In this document: positions 44,072-52,168 of the stretch, one piece after another | How the letters are laid out: every line of letters starts with the position of its first letter | Numbering within the stretch: the first letter of the stretch is position 1 | NCBI GenBank assembly: GCA_964496435.1 | Contig: CAZBZP010000014.1 | Span: forward strand, 1 to 64,000 | Length of the DNA: 64,000 nt | Source: Berkiella sp964496435 | GTDB taxonomy: Bacteria > Pseudomonadota > Gammaproteobacteria > Berkiellales > Berkiellaceae | Reading direction: 5' to 3' | Notes under the pieces: generated by a model | What the model saw: the letters and a program-made list of their open reading frames with translations, nothing else | Database searches by the model: none | What the model was told of the DNA's origin: nothing | Translations under genes and position numbers: made by a program

Positions 44072-44842
44072 TCAATGATTTCTTTGGTAAGCTATTTTCA
44101 AGCCTTGTAATACTAAATCAGGGTAGATAGCATCAAAAATATTGTCTTCTTCAAATAATTGCGCAAATCCACCTGTGCCTATCACTACCGGCGCTTTACC
44201 CGAAAATTGCTCTTTGCTAATAGAGGATATAATTTCCTTGATGGCACCACGGTGTCCATAATACAAGCCGGATTGGATATTAGACGTTGTTGTTTGCCCT
44301 AGGGCAGCATTTGTTTTCAAAATGCGTACCGGTGGTAAATTAGCCGTTTTCTCATTCAAAGCCCGCATTTGTAATTGCAAACCTGGGATAATCGCGCCCC
44401 CTAAGAACTCGCCATTTTGTGCAATGACTTCAAAAGTGGTCGCTGTGCCCAAATCAACAATAATGGTGTTTTGTGCCGGGTAAAGATCGGTGGCTGCAAT
44501 AGCGGTAGCAATTCTATCTGCGCCTACTTCAGAAGGATTGGTGTATTTGATTTTAAGGCCAATATTGCCAGCACCACTCAATACATAGGGATCGATATTA
44601 AAATATTTCACAAAAGCAGAGCGGATAGAGTAATCAAGAGAAGATACCACAGAGCAGTATGCTACCTTTTGAATGAGTTTTGCATCTAAGCCTATTTCCT
44701 TAAGATAGTTCTTTAAGAAAATACCAAACTCGTCTGAGGTGCAACAGCTTTTGCTAGGATAGCGAAATTGAAAGGCGAGTTGATCACCTTTAAATATGCC
44801 GCCGTAAATATGTGTATTACCAACATCTAAGCATAGTAACAT
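44072..44842 (-). CDS. coaX: Type III pantothenate kinase
   Basis: CoaX phosphorylates pantothenate in the first step of CoA synthesis, without feedback inhibition by CoA. This 256-residue protein has the ASKHA-fold motifs LCLDVGNTHIYGGIF (phosphate 1), VGADRIATAIAA, IIVDLGTATTFEVI (phosphate 2) and GGAIIPGLQLQMRAL. All are typical of type III enzymes. birA, its common neighbour, is not adjacent. It is a lone reverse-strand gene with 183 bases upstream that contain no other feature I can support. Confidence 0.95.
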   Translation of the reverse strand: MLLCLDVGNTHIYGGIFKGDQLAFQFRYPSKSCCTSDEFGIFLKNYLKEIGLDAKLIQKVAYCSVVSSLDYSIRSAFVKYFNIDPYVLSGAGNIGLKIKYTNPSEVGADRIATAIAATDLYPAQNTIIVDLGTATTFEVIAQNGEFLGGAIIPGLQLQMRALNEKTANLPPVRILKTNAALGQTTTSNIQSGLYYGHRGAIKEIISSISKEQFSGKAPVVIGTGGFAQLFEEDNIFDAIYPDLVLQGLKIAYQRNH

Positions 44843-45025
44843 TGTTAATCACCCAATTTGTCTGATAACTAATTCTTAACTTGAGCATACGCATACACAA
44901 GCTTGCATCTACTCGAACAAGTAGAAAGCAGGGAAGAGTATACACGCGATTTCGGTCGCGAAAGATTATAAAATACCCCTCAGATAATAAGCAAGATAGG
45001 CTAGTTTACTAAGTTTGGAGTCATA

Positions 45026-45232
45026 ATGGATCTTGGTGTTACGAATGAAGTTGCTCCCAGTGATATCACCGCAGAATGTGAAAGTTGCCATCAAACATTC
45101 TTGGTAAAATACTGGGACGAAGAATTGGATTGGTATATTGAATTAAATTTATCGAAGCATTGCCGTGACTGTAGGCCTGCGGAAGGTTCAATAAGTGCAA
45201 CCGAGACTGCGCATAGCGCCCAGAGCGGGTAA
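45026..45232 (+). CDS. Small CxxC protein, 68 aa
   Basis: Two CxxC pairs (AECESCHQTF and KHCRDCRPAE) frame a short aromatic-rich segment (YWDEELDWYIEL), which suggests a small zinc-ribbon fold. GGAG lies 8 bases before the ATG. Its last 45 bases overlap the 3' end of the convergent Sel1-repeat gene, so the two transcripts are antisense there. No family is recognised. Confidence 0.6.
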   Translation: MDLGVTNEVAPSDITAECESCHQTFLVKYWDEELDWYIELNLSKHCRDCRPAEGSISATETAHSAQSG

Positions 45233-46678
45233 TTTTTTATCAACTAATTCATCAGCTAATTTTTGTGCTCTTCTGAGTTCATTATAGGTCAGCCAATTTC
45301 CTATTAAGCGTCTTGCTTCAATGGCTGATTCTAAACCTGTATCTGCTGCAATATCTGCCCAGGCATATGCTTTTATTCCATTTTTTTCAACGCCTTTACC
45401 ATCTTGATAGAGCGTAGAGAGATTCATCTGTGCCTGTGTATTGCCCTGTCTTGCAGCAAGTTGATACCATTTTGCAGCCATTGCAAAATTTTTAGGCAAA
45501 CCTCGCCCTTGGTGATAGCATAAACCAACATAAGCTTGAGCCTGCACATTACCACCTTGTGCTGCCAATAAAAAATAGCGTGCTGCTTGGCGTAAATCTT
45601 CTGGCACACCCATACCATAACGATACATTTTTCCTAAAGTTAAGGCGGCTTCTACATCGCCTTTTTGAGCTGCTTTTTGCAACCACATTTTTGCTGAGGC
45701 AAAATTCCTGGTTTCTTGGGTGCTGAGTAACAAGCGTCCCAGTAGAGATTGCGCGAGTGTAAAATCTTGTAATGCCGATTGCTCTAACCAATAAAAGCCT
45801 TTTTTACTATTGTGTACCAAACCGGTTGCTGAAGTGTACATTGCGCCCAGTTGATATTCTGCACAAGCAGAGCCTAAGGCTGCCGCTTTTTGATACCACA
45901 TGGCAGCTTGTGCATAATCTTGTCTTCCAAACTCGGTGTAATAGAAAATGTCGCCTAATTTGCCATAAGTGCTGACATTACTATGTTCAGCTGCGCGAAT
46001 ATACCATTCAAAAGCAAGCTGATAATTTTGAGGAACGCCTTCACCATTTTCATAGCAGCGTCCAACGGCATACTGACTTTCTGGCACACCTTGATTGGCA
46101 GCACACATATACCAATGAAATGCTTTTTTGTGATTGATGGGTAATCCATTACCAAAGTAATAGAGATCGCCCAGGCGTGCTTGCGCGAGTGGATCATTCA
46201 ATTTTGCTGCTTTTTCATACCAGTAAATACTATCTTCCATGGTATTTAATTGTGGATTATAAACTTCATAAGTTTGGCCTAAGGCATACATAGCTTCTCT
46301 GTTGCCTTTATCCGCTGAAGCGCGTAAAAAGTTTCTACCTGGTTCTAAATCAAGAGGCACAATTAAATTGCCTAAGAGATATTCTCGTCTTGATGCATTC
46401 AATTCATTTTCAGCAGTGATACAAGCTTCAAATAAATGATCTTTTTGTCTTGGTATGAAATAGTGGCTACAAAGCGCTGAATTAACAATGACAGGAGGCA
46501 CGACGGGTTCTTCTACGATAACAACAGGGCCAGGTGCGGGCACAACAACCGTTTCAACCACGATAGGGGGCGGCAATGAAAATTGACGTTCAGCCATAAG
46601 CTGTTGTGGTATGAGCGCAAACAGCGAATAAGCTGCGATAATATGCAGTGTTCGCGCGGCATTCGTCCCTGATTTCAT
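45188..46678 (-). CDS. Exported Sel1-repeat protein, 496 aa
   Basis: The N-terminus has a signal-like hydrophobic stretch (HIIAAYSLFALIPQQLMA) and then a Pro/Val-rich segment. From about residue 120 to 475 there are about nine Sel1-like repeats, with units such as ALGQTYEVYNPQLNTMEDSI, ARLGDLYYFGNGLPINHKKA and AYVGLCYHQGRGLPKNFAMA. Sel1 repeats are helical scaffolds for protein interactions; in Legionella (EnhC, LpnE) they mediate contact with host cells. The gene is divergent from the Sel1 gene at 46807, and the shared 128-base gap presumably holds both promoters. The two proteins are clearly related in plan but not close copies. Confidence 0.88.
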   Translation of the reverse strand: MKSGTNAARTLHIIAAYSLFALIPQQLMAERQFSLPPPIVVETVVVPAPGPVVIVEEPVVPPVIVNSALCSHYFIPRQKDHLFEACITAENELNASRREYLLGNLIVPLDLEPGRNFLRASADKGNREAMYALGQTYEVYNPQLNTMEDSIYWYEKAAKLNDPLAQARLGDLYYFGNGLPINHKKAFHWYMCAANQGVPESQYAVGRCYENGEGVPQNYQLAFEWYIRAAEHSNVSTYGKLGDIFYYTEFGRQDYAQAAMWYQKAAALGSACAEYQLGAMYTSATGLVHNSKKGFYWLEQSALQDFTLAQSLLGRLLLSTQETRNFASAKMWLQKAAQKGDVEAALTLGKMYRYGMGVPEDLRQAARYFLLAAQGGNVQAQAYVGLCYHQGRGLPKNFAMAAKWYQLAARQGNTQAQMNLSTLYQDGKGVEKNGIKAYAWADIAADTGLESAIEARRLIGNWLTYNELRRAQKLADELVDKKLPALGAMRSLGCTY

Positions 46679-46806
46679 GCCTTGTCCTATAAAGCCTAAA
46701 GAAAGAACATAATATATTTAATAAATAGTCTGATATGCCGATCTTTGCTATAGAAAGCCTAAGCCTTAATAATTATACCATTATCAAAACAGTGAACGGT
46801 GTACAT

Positions 46807-49122
46807 ATGATCAATTCAAATAGTAAAAATTTATTTTCGCGACGTAGCTTAGTTTTGCTGAGTTTAAGCGCATTATTATTTGCGAGTGATCTTCTTGCTC
46901 AAGGGCAAGCTGTTCAAGGGGGCGCTCAGGTAACACAAGGTACAGCCCAAGGGGCTCCAGGTGGTGCTCATACAACCCAAGGCGCAACACAAGCTGCTCC
47001 AGGTGGCGCACAAGCAACCCAAGGCGCAGTCCAAGCTGCACCAGGTGTTGCTCATGCAACCCAAGGGGCAAGCCAAGCTGTTCAAGGCGGCGCACAAGCA
47101 ACCCATGGCGCAGTCCAAGCTGCACCAGGTGCACAAGCAACCCAAGGCACAACACAAGCTGCTCAGCCGCAAGCAGGACAAGGGCAACAACCCCAAGCAG
47201 GGGCTGCACAAAGCACCCCAGGGGCACAGCCAGCAGCGCCTGGTGCACAACAAACCAATACGGGACAAGCAGCACCAGCTGGTGCTGCCAGTACAACCGC
47301 TGCGCCCCCGATTAGCGATGAAGAGGTAGCCAAGCAAACTTTTGAGGCAACCCTTAATGAAGCCAAAGGGGGTAATCCACAAGCGATGTTAGATGTGGGT
47401 ATGATGTATGCAGAAGGCAAATTTGTGCCCAAGGATAACGCGCAAGCGGTAGATTGGTTTAGAAAAGCAGCAGAAAAAAATGTTGTGCAAGCGCAATATA
47501 ATATGGGTCTTTGTTATTACAAAGGCATTGGCGTATCCAAAAACATTCCAAGTGCCATTAGCTGGTTTGAAAGAGCAGCGAATGCGGGTGATCCAGCATC
47601 TCAATACAATTTGGGATTAATTTATAACGAAGGTGTTGATGTTGATAAAAACTTTATGTTGGCAAACAAATGGTTTTTAAAAGCGATGGAAAAAAATTAT
47701 GCACCAGCCAAATATGCATTGGGTTTAAATTACAGTAAAGGTCAAGGTGTTAAACAAGATGATGATAAAGCGCTCGATCTTTTTGAAGAGGCGGCAAAAG
47801 ATAATTATGCACCTGCTTATTATGTTTTGGGGATAATTTATCAAAATGGTATGGGGATCCCTAAAAATCAAACCAAAGCAATAGATTATTTTTCTAAATC
47901 AGCTCTGATAGGTAATGTTGATGCTGCTTTGATGGTGGCACAAATTTATCATGATGGTGATGGTGTTAGCCCCGATAAAGCACAAGCTGCTAAGTGGACA
48001 GAAGTGGCTGCAAAAACCAACGACGAAAAGGGGTTAATTGCTTTAGCAAAATTATACCGCAATGGTGACGGGCTTCCCGTTGATTATGCTAAGTCAAATG
48101 AGATGCTACAAACAGCAGCTAAAGGCGGCTCAGTTAAAGCCATGTATGAGTTAGGCATTGCAGCTGAAAGAGGTTACGGTGAAGAAGTTGATAAACTAAA
48201 GGCCTTGGACTGGTTTGAAAAGGCAGCTGCTAAAGGTGATGATTATGCCTTGTATAAGTTGTTTGAATATTACTCGAATGGTTATGGTAGTGTAAAACAA
48301 CAAGTGGTTGCAGGTGATTATCTCAAAAAAGCGCTCGAGAAAGAGAATCCGCCAGCGATGGTGTATGCGGGTAAAGCCTATGCTGCTGGTGATAAAGGGT
48401 TTAATCAAGATTCTAAATTAGCTTGTCAGTATTTTGAAAAGGCGGCCAAAGCCAATGATCCTGGTGCTTATTATAGCTATGGTACCTGTTTTCGAGATGG
48501 GATTATGGGACAGGCAGATTTTGCTAAAGCAAAAGACTGGTTCTTAAAAGCGGCTAACAATGATGATGGCGCTGCACAAAACGAGCTTGGTAAAATGTAT
48601 GCTGATGGTATGGGGGTGGATGCTAACCAAGAATTAGCATTGAAATATTTTAGCATGGCAGCAAAACAAGGATTCAAAGATGCACAGTATGGTTTAGGTA
48701 TGGCCTATCTCAATGGCAAAGGGGTTGCCAAAGATGAAGCGGCTGCAAATGACTTACTCAAAAAGGCCGCAGATCAAAACAATGCAAGTGCGCAATATGA
48801 GATTGGAATAAGTTACTTAAAAGGTCGTGGCATGGAGGCGAATAGTACCTTGGCTGCGCAATATCTTGAAAAAGCGGCGGTTCAAGGTGATAAGAATGCG
48901 CAATATGAACTCGGTTTGCTCTATGGTGAAGGTAATGGTGTTGTCAAAGATTACGCTAAAGCTTATGCCTGGCTAAAAATTGCTTCCATGGGGGGCAGTA
49001 GCGAATTTAATAAAGCACGCGATGAACAACTGAATAAACTTTCGCCGAAAGAGTTAGAGCAAGCAGACAAGTTGATCAGTGAACTCACCAAGACGCAGTT
49101 AAAAAATGTAGGAAAAAAATAA
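46807..49122 (+). CDS. Exported Sel1-repeat protein with Ala/Gln/Gly repeat region, 771 aa
   Basis: From the ATG at 46807 the protein begins with a signal peptide (RRSLVLLSLSALLFASDLLA). Residues about 38-160 are low-complexity Ala/Gln/Gly with 14-residue repeats such as GGAQATQGAVQAAP. The remaining 600 residues hold about 15 Sel1-like repeats (AQYNMGLCYYKGIGVSKNIP, ASQYNLGLIYNEGVDVDKNF and so on) and a helical tail. The frame also opens at an ATG at 46735, but the signal peptide fits the later start. The architecture is that of a surface or periplasmic scaffold with a long flexible stalk. Function is inferred from other Sel1 proteins only. Confidence 0.88.
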   Translation: MINSNSKNLFSRRSLVLLSLSALLFASDLLAQGQAVQGGAQVTQGTAQGAPGGAHTTQGATQAAPGGAQATQGAVQAAPGVAHATQGASQAVQGGAQATHGAVQAAPGAQATQGTTQAAQPQAGQGQQPQAGAAQSTPGAQPAAPGAQQTNTGQAAPAGAASTTAAPPISDEEVAKQTFEATLNEAKGGNPQAMLDVGMMYAEGKFVPKDNAQAVDWFRKAAEKNVVQAQYNMGLCYYKGIGVSKNIPSAISWFERAANAGDPASQYNLGLIYNEGVDVDKNFMLANKWFLKAMEKNYAPAKYALGLNYSKGQGVKQDDDKALDLFEEAAKDNYAPAYYVLGIIYQNGMGIPKNQTKAIDYFSKSALIGNVDAALMVAQIYHDGDGVSPDKAQAAKWTEVAAKTNDEKGLIALAKLYRNGDGLPVDYAKSNEMLQTAAKGGSVKAMYELGIAAERGYGEEVDKLKALDWFEKAAAKGDDYALYKLFEYYSNGYGSVKQQVVAGDYLKKALEKENPPAMVYAGKAYAAGDKGFNQDSKLACQYFEKAAKANDPGAYYSYGTCFRDGIMGQADFAKAKDWFLKAANNDDGAAQNELGKMYADGMGVDANQELALKYFSMAAKQGFKDAQYGLGMAYLNGKGVAKDEAAANDLLKKAADQNNASAQYEIGISYLKGRGMEANSTLAAQYLEKAAVQGDKNAQYELGLLYGEGNGVVKDYAKAYAWLKIASMGGSSEFNKARDEQLNKLSPKELEQADKLISELTKTQLKNVGKK
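46918..47166 (+). repeat. 42-bp in-frame tandem repeats
   Basis: Five diverged 42-bp units (from 46918, 46960, 47002, 47044, 47086) and a 39-bp last unit (47128-47166) encode a 14-residue motif of the form GGAQATQGAVQAAP. Unit lengths are multiples of 3, so copy-number change keeps the frame. Confidence 0.8.
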
Positions 49123-49188
49123 GATATAGTCGAACCCAATTGATTTTGGTATATACTCATTTCATTTTTGTATAAAGGAAGTGTTTTA

Positions 49189-49476
49189 ATGGCATCGAAA
49201 GTTGAAGAGATAACAATAGAGTATACAGATGAAGGTGTTGTTACCATCAAGGAACTAGATAAAGTTATTTTATCTAAAGGTGCATGGACAACCATTATTT
49301 TTAAATATCAAGATTGGGATAAGCGTAAAGAAGAATATGGTCCTGTAAAATACAGTATTCGCCGTTATCAAAAGAAGAATAACGAATATCGTCCTAAATC
49401 TAAGTTCAATATTTCCAGCAATGAGCAAGCACAGAAGATTATTGATTCATTGAATGCTTGGATGAAAGAAGAATAA
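49189..49476 (+). CDS. Small conserved hypothetical protein, 95 aa
   Basis: The protein (MASKVEEITIEYTDEGVVTI and so on) is a compact beta-rich domain with the stretch ILSKGAWTTIIFKYQDWDKR followed by EEYGPVKYSIRRY. I recall very similar short proteins in many proteobacteria, all without assigned function. AAGGAA lies 10 bases before the ATG at 49189, which is a better start than one 7 codons upstream. It is a single gene 66 bases after the Sel1 gene and is followed by a palindromic repeat. Confidence 0.8.
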   Translation: MASKVEEITIEYTDEGVVTIKELDKVILSKGAWTTIIFKYQDWDKRKEEYGPVKYSIRRYQKKNNEYRPKSKFNISSNEQAQKIIDSLNAWMKEE

Positions 49477-49483
49477 AAAGTGA

Positions 49484-49578
49484 TTCTTAGACCGACTTGT
49501 AGGGGCGGACTTCATGTCCGCCCTTCTTGTTCATTAGCAAGTCATGGGCGGACATGAAGTCCGCCCCTACACTAAGAA
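49484..49578. repeat. Dispersed palindromic repeat (GGGCGGAC family), copy 1
   Basis: The arms TGTAGGGGCGGACTTCATGT...CGCCC (ending 49523) and its inverted copy (49546-49578) form a hairpin with a stem of about 30 bp. Each arm also contains the inner palindrome GGGCGGACTTCATGTCCGCC. It lies between the 49189 gene and the convergent histidine phosphatase gene. A second family member is at 58833-58900. Confidence 0.85.
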
Positions 49579-49584
49579 GAGGGT

Positions 49585-50229
49585 TTAAGGCTTTAAATTC
49601 CATCCTAAAATACGCGGCGTTAAGCCTTCAAAACTAAACTCGCAATAATTCCCCGTACCTACTTTATAACTTTCCATTTTCTTATCAAGGATAAGGTTTT
49701 CCCATAAAGCGGGCAGCCACTGAAGCATCAAACGAATGATACCATTGCTGGAAACAGCAACGACGAGGCCATTATCAGGGGTTGTTTTTGCTAGTTCTTG
49801 TAGCCATTGATTGAGTGCTTGGGTATGTTGATCAAAAGAAGCGCCGAAAATGTGGTTTGGCCACTGTGCTTGGGCTACCCAGTTTTCATATTCATTTGCC
49901 CATTGTGCTTTGATTTGATCAGTACTCAATCCTTCCCATGCCCCATAATCAATTTCATCTAAGGCATTTTGCTTTTCAAAGAGACTTGCTTGGGGAAATG
50001 ACGCTTTAATGATATGGGCCGTTTTAGATTGGCGTTGCAGGGCGCCACAATATATTCTGCTTGGATTTAAGCCTTTTTGCTGTAATAGTGTTGTAAAAGA
50101 CTGCGCTTGAGAGAGCCCTTTTTCAGTTAAGGGCAGATCGGTTTTGCAGCCTACTTGCGTGGCAATTTCATTTGCTTCAAAAGTATTGCCATGACGAACC
50201 ACTATTAAGGTAAAGCGCTTATCCTTCAT
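49585..50229 (-). CDS. Histidine phosphatase family protein
   Basis: The 214-residue protein has the phosphoglycerate-mutase-like signature TLIVVRHGNTFEANE near the start, then YCGALQRQSKTAHII, DEIDYGAWEGLS and AVSSNGIIRLML in place of the second His region. The second catalytic His motif is normally SHG; here it reads VSSNGI, so catalysis may be weakened. The start at 50229 overlaps the stop of kdsB by 4 bases. Linkage to kdsB may mean a role in sugar-phosphate metabolism, but the substrate is unknown. Confidence 0.82.
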   Translation of the reverse strand: MKDKRFTLIVVRHGNTFEANEIATQVGCKTDLPLTEKGLSQAQSFTTLLQQKGLNPSRIYCGALQRQSKTAHIIKASFPQASLFEKQNALDEIDYGAWEGLSTDQIKAQWANEYENWVAQAQWPNHIFGASFDQHTQALNQWLQELAKTTPDNGLVVAVSSNGIIRLMLQWLPALWENLILDKKMESYKVGTGNYCEFSFEGLTPRILGWNLKP

Positions 50230-51020
50230 GCGACTAATTCTCCCTCGTTCGCAATAATTTTTTCCACAACGTGAACGTCGTGAGGTGTATCTACTGAACC
50301 ATGTGAACGTCCTTGATAGTCTACACATACAACCCGAATAGGGATCCCGTTTTCAAGGGCGCGTAATTGCTCAAGCTTTTCTTGTTTTTCCAACGGAGAT
50401 TGGGGTAAAGATTGTAATTTTTTGAGCGTTTTTAAACGATAACCATACAAACCGATATGACGGTAGAGGTAGGCATTTTCAGTGTGTGCTTGGTAATCAA
50501 AAGGAATAGGGCGTTTTGAAAAATATAACGCGTTAAAATTTAAATCAAAAACAGCTGTGGTACCAGAGCTTTCGCTTATTTTCTTATGTTCAAGAAAATC
50601 TTGCAGTGTTTTTCCCATCAATTTAACAACGGGCGTTGCAAGGCACACATCGGGATTTTGTTTCATCGTGTGGATGACTTCATCAATAATCCAGGGCGGC
50701 GTCAAGACGGCATCGCCTTGCAAACTGACAATGATGGCATTGTCATCCTGCAAGTGCGAGGCTGCCTCAGCCACCCTGTCCGTGCCTGTGCGGCAACTTT
50801 CATCAGTCATGATAGCTTGGGCACCAAATTCATTCACGTGCGAGCGTATTATTTCGCTATCCGTTGCAATCACCACGTTATCCGCGTGCTGGCAGTTTTT
50901 TGCAATTTGCCATACACGCTGGATCATACTGATGCCATTAATTTGTGCTAATGGTTTACCAGGAAAACGGGTTGATTCATATCGGGCTGGAATGATGATT
51001 GATGCCTTCGCATTATTCAT
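50226..51020 (-). CDS. kdsB: 3-deoxy-manno-octulosonate cytidylyltransferase
   Basis: KdsB activates KDO with CTP to give CMP-KDO for transfer to lipid A. Family motifs are IIPARYESTRFPGKPLA, VVIATDSEII, TGTDRVAEAA, VSLQGDAVLTPPWIID, KRPIPFDYQ and YRHIGLYGYR. The length of 264 aa is slightly above E. coli KdsB (248). The loop QGDAVL replaces the usual QGDEPL, where the Glu-Pro pair is common; the Asp metal ligand is kept. The gene is 3 bases after the small double-glycine peptide gene and overlaps the histidine phosphatase gene. Confidence 0.94.
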   Translation of the reverse strand: MNNAKASIIIPARYESTRFPGKPLAQINGISMIQRVWQIAKNCQHADNVVIATDSEIIRSHVNEFGAQAIMTDESCRTGTDRVAEAASHLQDDNAIIVSLQGDAVLTPPWIIDEVIHTMKQNPDVCLATPVVKLMGKTLQDFLEHKKISESSGTTAVFDLNFNALYFSKRPIPFDYQAHTENAYLYRHIGLYGYRLKTLKKLQSLPQSPLEKQEKLEQLRALENGIPIRVVCVDYQGRSHGSVDTPHDVHVVEKIIANEGELVA

Positions 51021-51023
51021 AAC

Positions 51024-51269
51024 TTAAAAAAGTCCTTTTATGCCTTGGATAGGTGCACAAATGCCACGCGTGAAGTAGTCATCTTCTTCAAGGTTATCGC
51101 AACCATTTGCCCATAATCCGCCAACATAGTTCACAAATTCACGTAAACCAACAATCATGTGCGGTATTTCTAAGAATAAAATAGCCATACCAAAGGTTCC
51201 CATTGCGGAATGACCACCACTGATTTGTTGAACCTCAAACTCATTTAGAAGACGTACTTCTTTTTGCAT
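51024..51269 (-). CDS. Peptide with double-glycine leader, 81 aa
   Basis: The first 19 residues, MQKEVRLLNEFEVQQISGG, fit the double-glycine leader used by class II bacteriocins and microcins: LxxxEhxxISGG, cleaved after GG by a C39-peptidase ABC transporter. The predicted 62-residue core (HSAMGTFGMAILFLEIPHMI onwards) is hydrophobic and Gly-rich at first and acidic near the middle (CDNLEEDDYF), with two Cys. No C39 transporter or immunity gene is in the window. An AGGAG lies 8 bases before the ATG. kdsB follows after 3 bases, an odd partner for a secreted peptide. Confidence 0.75.
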   Translation of the reverse strand: MQKEVRLLNEFEVQQISGGHSAMGTFGMAILFLEIPHMIVGLREFVNYVGGLWANGCDNLEEDDYFTRGICAPIQGIKGLF

Positions 51270-51382
51270 TATTGCTCTCCTAACTAACTACTATGGGAAT
51301 TTTGAAGGCAAATGATACTCATTCGCAAATAAGGTGTAAATAAAAACTAAGCATCATTAGCGCTTGTCCCACCGAAGCGAGG

Positions 51383-52060
51383 TTAGGGTACTATCTTCAC
51401 CAACGATCCTATTTCTAGAAAGTTATGATTTAACCACATGGCATCTTCTGTAAACATACGCACACAGCCATGGCTTGCATTAAATCCTGGCACAGTAGGG
51501 GAGCCATGTAAGGCATAACCACCATGAAAATGCATGCAATAGGGCATGGGGGCGCCGCCATGTGTTGCAACAGGAAAGACGTGTGAAATACAGCCTGCAC
51601 CTTGCTTATCTATTACATGATAACTGCCCGTAGGGGTATGACATCCGCGGTGAACATCAGGGCAATAACCTTTGCCACCTGAGACAGGGCCCCAATTTAC
51701 CAACTGACCGGATCCATCATAAGCAGCCCAAGCCAGTTTGCTTAAACTGACTTGAACCATATTTGAACCCTTAGTATCAATTTTGCTAGGAAATGGGGAC
51801 AAATCCATCACGCTTGCAGATAAATTATCAGGGACGGCAATTACCATACCTTTATGTAATGGTGTGTTCATACGATTTACTTTCTTGATTTTCATGCGTG
51901 TGTCTTCGTCAGGAAACAAGGATGTCCAAGTTTGCCCTTGATTAACAGTAACGCAGTGATAATTAGGTGTTTTACAAAGGGTTTGACCAAATCCTGCTGC
52001 GAAAGTGAGAGGGGAAATAAAGCACAGACCCGCAATGATTATTGTCGCTGTGACACGCAT
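51383..52060 (-). CDS. Exported L,D-transpeptidase (YkuD) with LysM-like domain
   Basis: The 225-residue protein has a Sec signal (ATIIIAGLCFISPLTFAAG), a short LysM-like domain (about residues 37-80, CVTVNQGQTWTSLFPDEDTR and MVIAVPDN) and a YkuD catalytic domain with HGSPTVPGFNASHGCVRM. The catalytic Cys is residue 199 and the His is in HGS. These enzymes form 3-3 cross-links or attach proteins to peptidoglycan in the periplasm. The extra PVATHGGAPMPYCMHFHGGY loop is typical of the ErfK/YbiS subgroup. It is a single-gene unit. Confidence 0.9.
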   Translation of the reverse strand: MRVTATIIIAGLCFISPLTFAAGFGQTLCKTPNYHCVTVNQGQTWTSLFPDEDTRMKIKKVNRMNTPLHKGMVIAVPDNLSASVMDLSPFPSKIDTKGSNMVQVSLSKLAWAAYDGSGQLVNWGPVSGGKGYCPDVHRGCHTPTGSYHVIDKQGAGCISHVFPVATHGGAPMPYCMHFHGGYALHGSPTVPGFNASHGCVRMFTEDAMWLNHNFLEIGSLVKIVP

Positions 52061-52168
52061 GGTGCCTCCTCGTCTTTTTTATCATTCTAAGACTGTGACT
52101 TGGGTTTTTATATATAAGTTCAGCTAACATACTGTATTTATAAGTAGTGAGCTTTATAAATATATACG

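Noticed and set aside
46876..47432. Several reverse-strand frames of 89-168 codons over the Ala/Gln/Gly repeat
   Set aside because: They are shadows of the repetitive coding region of the Sel1 gene, with Leu/Cys-rich text and no start context.
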